Below, piece after piece: positions 1-10,649 of a stretch of 36,231 nucleotides of DNA. Under the pieces are notes generated by a model. It did not search any database. It worked only from the letters and a program-made list of their open reading frames with translations, and was not told where the DNA came from. The first letter of the stretch is position 1. Each line of letters opens with the position of its first letter. The position numbers and the translations under genes were made by a program. Origin of the DNA: Selaginella moellendorffii (taxonomy: Eukaryota > Streptophyta > Lycopodiopsida > Selaginellales > Selaginellaceae); the NCBI RefSeq assembly GCF_000143415.4, contig NW_003314324.1, positions 37,164 through 73,394 on the forward strand, given 5' to 3'.

Positions 1-920
1 ATATGACTATGGTGCCAAAATAGTGTTCATTGCACATAATTCAAACTCATAGCTCCAAATGAAATGTGAACACCTTTTAACTCAAGGCCGAAATGTGTTA
101 CTTTATCTTCCATACAAGACAAAGTGTGTTAGCTCATTTTCAAAAAAAATTTATCCTTGCCATAGGGATTAAAGAAAAGTATTGGAGAATACTCTACTTG
201 TGTAACATCAAATCATCTTTATTTCCTTACTCTCATGAAAGGCTTCATGACAACCCCTTCGGGGGTTGCGAGGAGCAGGTATTGAAATCTCTTGTGCTAG
301 AATCTTCTATACAGTTTCCTTTGGTTCAATGGTATTTGGATTTGCCATCTCCTAAATGGTTTCCTAAGTGTGGACTCCTAGGTTTAGTTGTTGAACTTCA
401 ACAACGTCGTTGTCACAGTCAAAAAGAGCCTCTCAATGGGGATGAGGTACCTGAGGAGCGCCGGGGACGAGAGCCCCGGGCCGGGGTCGTATCGGTTGAC
501 AAAGTTGGACCGGGGACCGGCGTTTGGGATGGGCAAGGCCGAGAGGTTCGACAAGGACTGATCAAGACGGTGGTGCTGTTTTGGCAACGTGAGCTCTGTT
601 AACAAAAGGTTGGTTTTGATGAAAGAAAACTTGGCAAAAAGAATAGCTCACCTCCTCTTGTGCTGCATTAAGCTTTGTTCCTCGGATCCATTTCTCTCAA
701 GCAGGCCAACGGAATGGAGGTTGTAGTCCGTCGACGGGGATGATCGTTGTTCTTGGTAGCTCCCTCGGTGAGACAAACAAAAATTTTAGTTCTTTACACC
801 TTCTAGCAGCCTGAGCGCAACCACGTGTCCGTGCCACTTGTCAAGGGCACAACTACATTATACTTGCTCGAATCGCCTGAGAGAACAAGTTTTAGCATAG
901 CAAGAAAGAAAGAAATAAAG
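1..920. other. Left-edge intergenic region and upstream region of the esterase gene
   Basis: No gene is assigned here. An open frame on the plus strand (93-602) has a GC-rich 3' half around 430-560, but the protein shows no domain I can name. GC-rich inverted stretches (CCGGGG / CCCCGG) occur around 460-525. The last 100-200 bases before 921 should hold the promoter and 5' UTR of the esterase gene. The esterase reading frame is open upstream to 825 but has no ATG there, so 921 is the first usable start. Confidence 0.4.
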
Positions 921-2334
921 ATGGGATCCTCACCAGCGGTTTCCAATGCCGTGTTCAAGGAGATTTCTCGCAGAGCCGTCCCCATCTCCCTCCACAATCC
1001 AGCTCGTGATCTTGCGCCTCTCATCGAACGCATTGCCAAGGCCAAGGTGGTGATGCTCGGCGAGGCCACGCACGGGACGCGCGAGTTCTACGAGTGGCGT
1101 CGCATCATCTCCGAGATCCTCATTGCCAACCACGGCTTCACCGTCCTCAACATCGAAGGCGACTGGCCACCGTGCCAAGAAGTCAACCGCTTCATCACCA
1201 AAAAGGTGAGTTCTTCCGCTAGTGCCGAGGAGCTCCTTGCAAAGTCATTCAGGCGATGGCCGACTTGGATGTGGGCCAACGACGAGTTCCGGGCGATGGT
1301 GGAGTGGATGAAGGAGTTCAACAGCACCCGACTGGACCGTGAGTCTCAGGTTCGTCTCTTCGGTCTGGATGTCTACTCGCTATTCGACTCCATCGCGATT
1401 GTTCTGGACGAAGTGGCCAAGATTGACCCCGCTCTAGCTGAGAAAGCTAAGCATCACTACGCATGTTTCGATCCCTTCGAGGCAAACGAGGAAGAGTACC
1501 TGCAGTCCTTGGTGGAGTTCCCAGAGGGATGCCAGGCCGAAGCTCTCAGAGTTCTCAAGGATCTTCTGAAGAAGAGGATCAACGAAGAGACGGCAGCAGC
1601 GGATGGCGATGTCGTGTTTGATGCGCAACAAAACGCCAGGATCGTCCGGAACAACGAGAGTTACTATCGGGCAATGGTGTATGGAAATGAGGACTCGTGG
1701 AACGTCTGCGAGAGCCACATGATGGAGACACTGGACCTGCTGCTGAAGACGAGGCCTCACAACAAGCTCATTGTCTGGGCTCACAACACCCACATCGGAG
1801 ACTACTGCGCCACCAACATGCGTAAGATGGGCCAGGTACTCGAGTTCTTTTTCTTCTCGTCACCTTTCAGCTTCCGACTTCCAGGTGAACATCGGCGGCC
1901 TGGTTCGTGAGAAATACGGTGAAAGTCAGGTAGCACTCGTAGGATTCGGTACCTTTAAAGGCTCGGTCATTGCTTCGTCCAAGTGGGCTGGTCCCATCCT
2001 GCAACTTCATGTTCCGGAGGGCCGAGATGGCAGCTACGAGATGATAATCTGCGAGGCGGCTCAGCAGGAGAAAATTCCCGGCGACGCTTTCTACCTCCTG
2101 CTTGACGATTCGGAGGCAAGAAAAGTCCAGCACTGTCTATCAGAATGGAGAGGCCAGAGGGCCATAGGCGTGGTATATGATCCAAAGAAAGAAAAGTGGG
2201 GAAATTATGTACCAACAATGTTGGCAAAGAGGTACGATGCTTTCATCTATATTCACGAGACCAAGGCGTTGAGGCCCCTTGGTGTGACGCCTGACCTTCA
2301 CGTGCTTCCTGAAACTTATCCGAGTGGTCAGTAG
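921..2334 (+). CDS. Erythromycin esterase-like hydrolase, two exons
   Basis: Two exons, 921-1835 and 1885-2334, are joined across a 49-nt GT-AG intron in phase 0. They give a 454-residue protein, full length for the erythromycin esterase family (Pfam Erythro_esteras). The signature GEATHGTREFYEWRR lies at residues 47-61, with Glu48 and His51 in the expected catalytic positions. NIEGDWPPC follows at about 77-85 and WAHNTHIGD at 286-294, with His288 and His291. The second exon carries the family's RE-KYG...VGFGTFKGSV segment and a typical C-terminus. Bacterial relatives open the macrolide lactone ring; the substrate in a plant is unknown and drug resistance should not be assumed. No signal peptide is obvious, so it is probably cytosolic. 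ATG 921 is chosen because the upstream frame lacks an ATG. The single intron shows it is a resident plant gene and not contamination. An AATAAA at about 2531 may serve as polyadenylation signal. Confidence 0.9.
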
Positions 2335-2478
2335 AATGAGAATTCTGAAAAAACGCAAAACAGGAGTGTGTGTATTTAACAAAAGCTTGTCTTCGAGGTT
2401 TTTCCATACCGTGAAATGGAGTTCTCTCTTTTTTTGCTACACATACCCATGTCAGTTTCTATGCTTTTCTCTACTTTC

Positions 2479-3280
2479 TTATGCACTTCGCCTCTGTCTA
2501 ATAAGACCAGGGATCTGCCAAGCTCTGGTTAATAAATGGTTTTCATCGGAAAAAGGCTTACATCAATACCGTGCGCACCGATGCGGTTTCGAGCAACAAA
2601 TGTAAGTACAAGAGACGAAAATTCTTCGGGCACGTCTTCCTGTTCAAGAATGTTCCAATCAAAAAACTATAGAGCAGAAAACAAAAGAATGTTTTTACCT
2701 GTATCGCGTGACCAGTGTGACGGACTACAATCATTTGAAACTTGCCTTGCATTTGTCCAATGGTAAGGGATCTGAAACAATTATACGTTTGAGTGACATC
2801 GAAAGCAACTTCAAACATGCATACTTATCCAAACGGTCTGTTCCAGCCAGCAAGAGAACTTTTGTGACTGGTGCCGACAGAAAAATATCTGACAAACCTT
2901 CATACCTGCAAAGTAAAATAATCTCCTCAAAAATGGAAACAATGTTTGTGCAAAAATGCAAATACCAGCCTCTCCAATGTCGTTCACTCTTTTCCAACGG
3001 TGTAAGCCACACGTAACTGCAGGCAGAATAGACTGAACTGAAGCAAAAAGAAAAAGCAAAAAAATAAATAAAAAATGAAACTGACCATTTTCTTTCTTCA
3101 TTGTATTTCAATGTTGGGGGGATCGAGACTCGAGCTGAGTCGATGTTCCTAAGCAAACCTCCTTTCACATTCCATTCTATCTGAACAAGCAAGTAAGGTA
3201 TAATTTTACACTGGCCTTTTAGCTTACAGCTTTTTCAACACTAGGAAATGCTGGCGGACGGTTGGACAATAGTTTTTGCT
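2479..3280 (-). pseudogene. PME1: Protein phosphatase methylesterase 1 (PME-1), C-terminal part only
   Basis: Six exons on the minus strand can be joined in frame: about 3228-3280, 3086-3180, about 3013-2965 (the short CYVW...HWRGW exon, edges approximate), 2825-2905, 2699-2771, 2562-2639 and 2479-2514, counting the last small exon as the stop exon. They match the C-terminal third of PME-1, the alpha/beta hydrolase that removes the methyl ester from the PP2A catalytic subunit. Recognisable blocks are FPSVEKA-IEWNVKGG, LLLAGTDRLDK, SLTIGQMQGKFQMIVV, RHTGHAIQ (catalytic His) and NRIGAHGIDIPG before the stop. The N-terminal two thirds, with the HGGG oxyanion motif, the GHSMGG nucleophile and the catalytic Asp, are not found upstream. 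Homology ends at about 3280 in a hairpin, and an unrelated degenerate gene begins there. I call it a 5'-truncated remnant; it cannot be catalytic as it stands. It converges with the esterase gene, with 145 bp between stop codons. Confidence 0.85.
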
Positions 3281-3290
3281 ATTGTCCAAC
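3261..3290. repeat. 12-bp inverted repeat at the PME-1 truncation point
   Basis: GTTGGACAATAG (3261-3272) and CTATTGTCCAAC (3279-3290) are perfect inverted repeats separated by six bases (TTTTTG). The left arm, read on the minus strand, encodes LLSN of the PME-1 remnant. The right arm is its inverted copy and lies at the end of the unrelated upstream gene. The hairpin therefore marks the junction. Confidence 0.85.
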
Positions 3291-4255
3291 AGCTGTCCGG
3301 TGCATTCTCCAGTCCAAGATGCGGACATTCGTCGGTATCTTCTTCTTAGCCATTATCTCATGGATCTCCCGCATTTCCTTGCCTTTCAACTGAGCCTTCA
3401 CCTCGTTCAAAGCCTTCTAGAACTTGTGATAGGATTCGGAGTCGTAGATCATATAGTGGACTGAAGATTCCACCTCCGCAAGTCCCACCATTAAGTCAAT
3501 GATGGAGCTGACTTCGTCTGCATGAGTGATTTCCTCGTTTGTGAAGTCCATCACACAAAAGATGTTCTTGACCTGCTCATCTCCGCGGGAAACGATGCTC
3601 CTCCACCTTTGATCCTCATCCGAATTCACGTATACCCGGTAAGGTTCTCGATAGGCCTCTGCTGCGGGGTTGAGCTGTTTCTGAAGCCGGCGGTCGACAT
3701 CCCTCTTAATGAAATTTGGATACTGATCCAACTTCTCAGCTTTACTTTTCGTGGCATCCCATAGCAGATCGATGAACTTGGGGGCCCCCTTCACGTACTC
3801 GTCGATGTCTTCATTTGACAACTCCAGCGCTTCCATCATCTCTTGCGTGGTGTCGATGCTCACCCTCTCCACGGCCACTTGCTCGAAGATCCAATCCTTC
3901 AATAGCGCACGAGCTCTCAGAGTCGTGCACAAGTCCTCGTATGTCACAATATGGCCGGGAGTCATTTTGGTCTTGTTGAAGACTACCTCACCACATAGAA
4001 GAGCATTAGCCACTGTCAGAAGGTCGTCATCGTCTAGAGACCGCGAGAAATGCAAAGCGTTGAGCTTCAAATCATTGGGCTTCCGACCGTCCTCCACACC
4101 CATTGAGTTTAGCAACTCCCCGTCATGGTACCTCCTCAGCACATCTACCCATTTGTCAAAAACAACTTTTGTCGCGAGTAGAATGTTATGGATGCTGAGT
4201 GTGTCATTGACCCTCAGTGTTTTCGAGAGAAGACTCGAGAATTCCTGCAATGGAA

Positions 4256-4277
4256 ATGGCGTGAGGCCACATGCTAT
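4256..4277. repeat. Intronic 22-bp hairpin, copy 1
   Basis: This copy has the form ATGGCGTG + AGGCCA + CATGCTAT, an imperfect 8-6-8 stem-loop. It lies inside the 55-nt intron of the degenerate minus-strand gene and makes up much of that intron. Three related copies lie at 5532-5690. Confidence 0.75.
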
Positions 4278-5531
4278 GCCACATGCAACGAGGCTTACCT
4301 GCCAGGCGCTAGTTGCTAGTGCACATCCTTGTCCTGGTTCTTGTGGCTTCTTCAGTTGAACCCAGAGCTTCCGTGTTCGTGCCAATGTCTCGTGCAAACC
4401 CGATTTGTAGCATGTTTCTTGCTTGACATTCTGCGCGTGGGAGATGTATATGATAGATCGGAGGGGCGAGTTGCCTTTTATCAGGCGGACAACTCTTGTC
4501 TTGAAGACTTTCTTCACCTCCTCGCCCACCATAATATCCACAACTATCTCTTGCATCGCCAAGCTAGAATGCTGCCCGGAGACGCATAGAACCGGATGTT
4601 CTGATCGTCCAACACCTTCCTATTGATCAAGTCTGGAAACCTCGTCTCGCCCTTCATTGTTCGGTAGTAGGGGATCACGTCTGCGATGTCGGGTGTTACT
4701 GGACTTGCCAACATCTTCTGCTTCAGTTTCTCCACCCACTCATCAGATACTAGCCTGTGGTTGTATTTGCTTTAGATGTCGATACGGCTCACGTCGATTG
4801 TATATACTTTGTTGGAATAGTAACAAGTACTATTATCTGCGACGATTTTTGCTGCCTCTTCTTGCTCTTTCTGCTCTTTGCGGCTCTTCTTTTTGGTGGG
4901 TGTAGTGTTCGAACCCGAGGCAATGGCATCACCGAGTAGCTTCATTTTTGGAGCAGGAGAGTCGGACGTCGGCTTGAGCTTGACCACCCTTTTCTGCTTC
5001 GGGGTAGTTTCCAGATCAACCCCCTTCCCCTTCGCTTTGCGAACTGGAGGCACTCTCAACGGCTCAATGTTGGAATATAGTTTTTGAACATTGCCGTAGG
5101 TGAGGTCCGTGGATTCCATGTGATCTTCATAGACCCGCAACATCTTTGAAATTGTGGGCCTCCTGGACGACATCTCCCTAGCTCCCTCTAGGAATTCCTC
5201 ATAGCCGTTGCCCCCCTCCGGGAAGCCGCTAGGATGTGCAAGGTGGATCTTGAAGGTGGACGCTGTCTCTACCACAAGTGCTAGTCCATATTCTTGCATG
5301 GAATTGCAATGAGTGTCTGTCACTTGGATGAGGATCCCCATGCATTCTTTTCTCCCACCATCTGTGTTGTATAGCCTTAGATCCTCGCCTTCCATCCCAA
5401 AAGTCCAACTGATGAGCTCCTCCCCCTTCTCTGCATCCACATTGACAGTGGCTGGAAGAAGAACGCAATTCCTCACCTGTTTAGAAATGCACAATAATTA
5501 GAGCTGACAGATGAAAAGTTAGCAGCTGGAA

Positions 5532-5690
5532 ATAACGTGAGGCCACACGCCATTCACCACTGCATCAGATGTCTTGAGGCTGCATCCTAAGATGGCGTGA
5601 GACTACACGCCATCTGTAACCGGACTGCACTCGAGAGCCCAATCGGTGCATGCCAATGTTGCTACTGAATGGCATGTGGCCTCATGCCAT
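5532..5690. repeat. Intronic 22-bp hairpins, copies 2-4
   Basis: Three copies lie in the 240-nt intron. Copy 5532-5553 has core CGTG-AGGCCA-CACG. Copy 5592-5613 has perfect arms ATGGCGTG / CACGCCAT around AGACTA. Copy 5669-5690 has arms ATGGCAT / ATGCCAT around GTGGCCTC and is oppositely oriented. All four copies share the arm-loop-arm layout but differ by paired substitutions. Copy 2 also shares flanking bases (ATTTCCA on the minus strand) with copy 1, so the repeated unit is somewhat longer than 22 bp. Confidence 0.8.
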
Positions 5691-5717
5691 TTTCTACTTG
5701 GCCTAAAAGACTTACCA

Positions 5718-7036
5718 TTTGAAGCCGAATGGAGGCGTGACAATCGAGGCCGGACTCGTTGGCGAATGTGCACTGTGTGTGCAGCGGATCTTAGCAGCAA
5801 GGCTACTCTACCACTTACAGTTGGAGAGTGGCGCTAAAATCTCCCGGGACGCCAAATGGGCTGCGTGTGGGTGGCGAAGTGGGCGGTAGAGTTGGCGGCG
5901 AAGTTACAAACTGGGTGTGTCTTGAAGTGGACGCCGATGCACACGAGCGCGACGGGGGAAGCCGATGAGAGCATATTCTGCACGGAAGCGCTTTCCCATG
6001 CTCCAGCTGTGAGCAGCAGCAAGGAGTCGATCACAGTCAGGTCTGGAGACAGCCTCCCAGTACTTTGTGGAGTAGAACTCTTTCTCAAGACAGTCACACG
6101 GAGGCATCCCGCATACCTGTTTGCAGATAGCAGTGCTCGATCTTATGTTTTTTTGTCCTCCACGCATCTGCGTTTCTCACACTCTTCTGCAGAAGATAGA
6201 AGATAAAGCTTGGGAAGGCGGTGGAAACTGAGTGTTACACAAACTGAGGCCTCGATCGATCGCTTCACGTTCTCCTGTGGAAAGTACACCAGTTGGGGTG
6301 CCGATACAGGTGTATTCGTCCTCCCAGTGGTAAGAGCACCAAACTTCTTCGTATCTAGAAAACATCCATGAGGTAGAGTTTTTTTAGGCTTTGTTACCGT
6401 TGAGAAAGGTTGAGAAAAATCCAGTCCTGTAGAAGGACCATGCAGTAACCAGAAATGTGTGGGGCAAAGCAAGTTTGGCAAAGCAAGTTTGGCAAAGCAA
6501 GTTCAGCGATGCATCCACGGCCAACCAGCTTTGAGGTAAAGTAACCTCTGTTGTCGCTGAAACTCTTCTAGTAAATGCCTTCTGCAGATACTCAGGCGGA
6601 ACAAGGCTTCAAGAAAGCCGGGTTCAAGAAGCTCGCGGTTTCGTAACGCGTAGTGTCCCGGTGGGGATGCCTCTGCAACTGCGGTTTTGAACGATCCAAG
6701 CCACAAGGTACCTGTTGATTTTCATTTTGTTACACAAAGGGAGAAGGAGGTGGTATCAGTCTTGCCTTTCAGAGACCTGACGCACCATTCATTCGTGCAC
6801 GAGGTCGAGGGCATCCATTGCGGTTCATACGGAACTGGGGAGCGTCTGCTCGGCTTGATCGGGACAGGGAGCAGAAGCAGTGGTTTTTTATGTTGATTAC
6901 CATCGCGAGCAACAACAACTGCACAGAAAGAACCCAACAACAAAGACACGATGCAAAGAGGAACAGGCCGACTCTTTTAGCCGCGATTCAAAATTCGAAT
7001 TGCCCGCACTCATGGTTTAAAGGCCAGGGATCGTAA
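5718..7036. other. Unassigned region, possible 5' remnants of the degenerate gene
   Basis: Several minus-strand stretches look partly protein-like, for example a Cys-rich segment CGMPPCDCLEKEFYSTKYW near 6060-6125 and FKTAVAEASPPGHYALRNRE near 6640-6700. They change frame repeatedly and match no family I know. They may be upstream exons of the degenerate gene or other decayed coding DNA. No intact gene is supported here. Confidence 0.35.
6463..6504. repeat. Three tandem copies of a 14-bp unit
   Basis: The unit GGCAAAGCAAGTTT occurs three times head to tail (6463, 6477, 6491), with one base changed at the end of the third copy. Confidence 0.9.
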
Positions 7037-7789
7037 GACCAGAATCTATGCAGATTCAGTAGTCGGTAATTAAACTTTGGGGACCTCTCAAGATTTGAAA
7101 CAAACATCATTGCCATTAACACACTATTCCCACTAATGCAAAGACATTGAACAATCCGAGTTAACCTCCTATTTAGGTCTGGGGTAGAGTACGCAGCTTA
7201 AGCGCAGCACCGGCGTTACACCCCCAGAAGCCGGTGTCCCTACAGTCACTGTTAACAGTTAAATACTTCACTTTCTGCAAAGTATTCTTCAAAAGATGCT
7301 CCATATGTTCCGTAACTAAGAAAGAATCATAATAAATTAGACTGCTTCTTTGCTGTTGTTTTCCTCCACCTCCATTTTAGACTGCTTTGGCATTAACCTG
7401 AACTTACACCAACAACATGTTTTTCTCTATTTATAACTCTTTTTTATGATTTAGGGTGTTTAAATTATAAATGGTGTAAACACAATATAATGTACTAACC
7501 AGAAGTTAGTGAGATTGAATCAAAAATGTATATTAGAGGTATATGCTTGTATCTACCAGTATATATTTAAAATATTCACTTGCCTATAGGAAAATCAAAA
7601 ACATTACATTGTGAGTGTATGAAATATGGAAATGGAATATATAAATGTGCATATCAATAAGCTTAAAAACTTTAATTTACATCATCCTCTCCACTCAAAA
7701 TGATGGAAAATAGTTAGAGTTTTCTAGTGGATGAACTGGGATGTAAAGGAACATCAGGAGGAGGCATCTGTGGATTTATAGGTGGTGCC
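7037..7789. other. AT-rich spacer downstream of the minus-strand gypsy remnant
   Basis: Low-complexity AT-rich DNA without a supported gene. It should include whatever is left of the 3' end and 3' LTR of the adjacent retroelement. I could not find a second copy of the LTR-like TATA motif here. Confidence 0.4.
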
Positions 7790-10353
7790 AATTATTCCTA
7801 TTCTCTATATACAAAGTGTTTCAGTTGTTGCACATGCACAATTTCTGGAAGATTGACTTGTTAGATGTCATGCCAAACCTCATAAACTTGCAATCCAACT
7901 TGCTGCAACACTTGATATGATCCTTTCCACTAAACAAGGAGCCCTTTAGATAAACCATATACTATAAGATTGAGAAATAAATTAATATTAAGTCATCCAC
8001 TTTGCACTCTATAGTTGAATGATGATAGGAGTTATAATGTCATTGTTGTCCCACTTGTATACAACCCAAGTGTTCGGTAAATTTTGTTTGGAACAATGAA
8101 AGAATGCTTATCAACTAATAATCCCAAGACTTAGCATCAGCAACTTATGGCAATCTTGAAGGTAAATTCAATTATGTTAGTAATATGTCTATATGGTGAA
8201 GCATCAATAAAACTTTGCACCCTTATAATATATACATATAGAAAATATGACAAATAACCATCCAAATCCAAATGCTACAAGTTTGTGTAATCATCCTTTT
8301 GAAGGTCTGAACAAGCCATCCTACCAATCCATCTAATGTAAATGATAAACACTTGTGAAAGTGTGGTGTATCCTCAATCAAAACATTAAAACATGAATAA
8401 CCTCAACTATAAATATGGGACCATTATTTGAAAGAATTTGGTCTAGACATAAATGTTGAAATACCACTCAATTGAGAAGGAACTATCCAATAGTAATTAC
8501 AAATGCACTAGTAAGGGCTTTAACTTCCACCTAATGAATTAAGTAATCAAAAACAATAATAACATACTCATAGCAAACAATCGACCAAAGAAAAGACCCC
8601 ATTAGATCAAATGCCACCAACTTAAATGAATGGGAAATTATAATTGACTCTAACCGTTCTTCTACAACACAAGGGGGAAGTATTATAAACTTGGCACCAA
8701 ATGCAACTATGTACATACCAGATAATATCACGTCGCATTTTTGGCCAATAGAAAAACTTGTGTAGCTTTTCGATCACATAATGATGTCCTATATGCCCGC
8801 CTAAAATAGAAGAATCATGGTAGACATAGAGAAAATGTGGAATAAAGATCGAAGGCACTATCAGTCATAAATGAACATTAGGATAAAGTCATCCTCAAGG
8901 CAATATTGAGAATATAAATGCCACAATTGTAAGTTATCAACAAATGTTATAAAATTTTTAAACCTATTGTGAAGCTTTTAGATCTATAGTTTAACCTTTT
9001 GAGCCTCACAAACCTCATCAAAAGAAGATAAATCTTGCTCTGCACATTGTGGACACTGAACATCAAGTACAACAACCACTGAATCTTGGTCCAAAAAATC
9101 CATAAATGTTAAAATAACAAGTTTGTCAAAATATAAGAAGAGAGTGAAGAAGGAAGAGAAGTTCAACAAAAGGTATTAGCATCAATTATAGAACTCCTTG
9201 GGTGATAAATAATAAAAACAAATTTAGAAAAGTAAACATTGAATGAATTAGTGTTGAATGAACCCCTTAATAATACTTTTAAAAGAAAAATAGAGGGGTC
9301 ACTAACTTATTCACGCAAGGACCTTTTGCTACTTATGCAACTCTTTGTTTCCAGAAAGCATTTTAATGCCTAGACTTTCCACTAGAATAGCACCAATAGA
9401 ATGTTATTGATGCCAAGTCTTCGAAGACCTAGGAAATGGAGGTTGCCAATCCAGAAAACATTAGCAATACCAATAAATGTGACCAACTTCATCACATGCT
9501 CAATAGTGGATATTATGGCTACAACTACATTTTCACCCTTATCTTTGAACTTAGACAATAGCGGGATCAACTTCCATTGGAATAGGACCATCCCTTATAA
9601 AAAGTGGAGTTAAAGGATGTGTAACAAAAAGTGGAAGAGGAAATGTTTTATAATATTACACCAATCAAAAAGCGTCATTAAAGGTGGTTGGAGTAAGTGC
9701 ATATACAAATCCTATAAAATTTTGACCAAATGTTAGCCACAACATTCTCAACTTGATCTGCTTTGACATATTTAACTCTGCACAAAATAAAAGGATTCAA
9801 AAATGAATGCTAAATTGCATCACTGACTTAGATGGCTCTTAATAAAAATAATGCAATTGTTAGAAGGTATCATCACAATAATTAGCATATCCAAATGCAT
9901 GTTTGAAGATGTTTGGGAGAATATTCAAATCCTTATAAGTACTTGCGCTCAAACCATTGTACCATTGTAGTGCCATCCCTTAGAAACATGTGGGAAACTC
10001 ATGCAAACATTGTATCATCTTAAGAATGATATGTGGCAATCATCGTAAAATGATCAAACCAATGATACAATCCCTAGAACTCTTATGGAAGAACTCTAGC
10101 TAAATGTGAGGATTGGCACTAAGAGCAAAAGGAGCTACTACTCTGCCATTAAGATGAACGAAAAAGAAAAAGCAAAAAAGAAGAAATTAAAAAAGTTATA
10201 AAGATAGAAAGATTTAGATAATGCAAAAGTTAAATCTAAACTAAAATCCCAAATCGAAACACTCTTTAGAGACAATCAAAGTTGCCCTTTAACTCCACTT
10301 GCATGGAATATAGAAATGGTATTAATTAACCTAAAACCCTAGTTTATATATAG
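7790..10353 (-). mobile_element. Decayed Ty3/gypsy LTR retrotransposon, internally deleted
   Basis: Read 5' to 3' on the minus strand, an LTR-like TATA/leader motif lies at 10317-10353. Gag-like coding follows at about 10060-9640, with fragments such as MALQWYNGLSAS and CAELNMSKQIKLRMLW. The tail of RNase H lies near 9240-9190. The integrase zinc-binding domain is at 8858-8700 (HDSSILGGHIGHH ... FYWPKMRRDI ... CIWCQ). Integrase core fragments follow at 8660-8290, including DLMGSF, FDYLIH, an SNNGPIF-like motif and WLVQTFKRM. The integrase C-terminal GSYQVLQQVGLQVYEVWHDI-like segment ends near 7790-7930. Many stops and frameshifts show it is dead. Protease and reverse transcriptase are missing between gag and RNase H. 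It is the same family as the plus-strand copy at 17405-19545. Confidence 0.8.
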
Positions 10354-10592
10354 GAATAAGTGATTGTAACCAATTTAATAGTTATTAAAATCTAACTACA
10401 CTAATGTTAATATACGGCATCATAGCTATACACTTGGACTTTCCTCATAAAATAAGAGATAAAATAAGGGAGAATATGGTATAGAAGGTAGGTTATATTT
10501 TTGGGGTTCTATTTTCTTCTCTCCCCTTACAGCATCATATAAAAATAAAATAAATTTGTACTAAAATGCAAAAGTGAAATTGTACAAATTTT

Positions 10593-10648
10593 TTTTATAT
10601 AATATTAATCTGTTTTGTAAGTACAAAACAGATTAATATTATATAAAA
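10593..10648. repeat. Perfect palindrome, 27-bp arms, 2-bp centre
   Basis: Bases 10593-10619 and 10622-10648 are exact reverse complements, separated by only AG. The arms carry ATTAATCTGTTTTGTA near the centre and TTTTATATAAT at the outer end. Weaker pairing continues outward after one mismatch. It can form a cruciform in DNA or a long RNA hairpin. It lies about 240 bp outside the LTR-like motif of the gypsy remnant. Confidence 0.95.
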
Positions 10649-10649
10649 C

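Larger units (their letters stand above)
3291..5717 (-). pseudogene. Degenerate multi-exon gene of unknown family
   Basis: I do not recognise the family. On the minus strand, an exon runs from about 5477 (after a CTAAACAG acceptor) to about 4800. It encodes an acidic and then Lys/Glu-rich protein (PTKKKSRKEQKEQEEAAK near its end). After a short intron, an exon starts near 4755 (LVSDEWVEKLKQKMLASPV) and continues to 4303. A 55-nt intron (4248-4302) follows, then an exon from 4247 to the left. Two lesions are visible. Near 4563-4600 the protein jumps frame from YASPGSIL to MQEIVVDIMVGEEVKK without a splice signal. A TAG at 3417-3419 follows SESYHKF although the frame stays coding-like for 40 further codons (KALNEVKAQLKGKEMREIHE). 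Upstream, a GTAAGT donor at 5717 defines a 240-nt intron full of hairpins. More 5' exons may lie in 5718-6170. It is probably a pseudogene of a lineage-specific family, and repeated copies elsewhere would be expected. Confidence 0.5.

Noticed and set aside
430-602. Possible jacalin-like lectin start in the frame reading KVGPGTGVWDGQG
   Set aside because: Only a short resemblance to the GP..GG..WDDG pattern; no continuation of the domain follows and a stop comes soon after.
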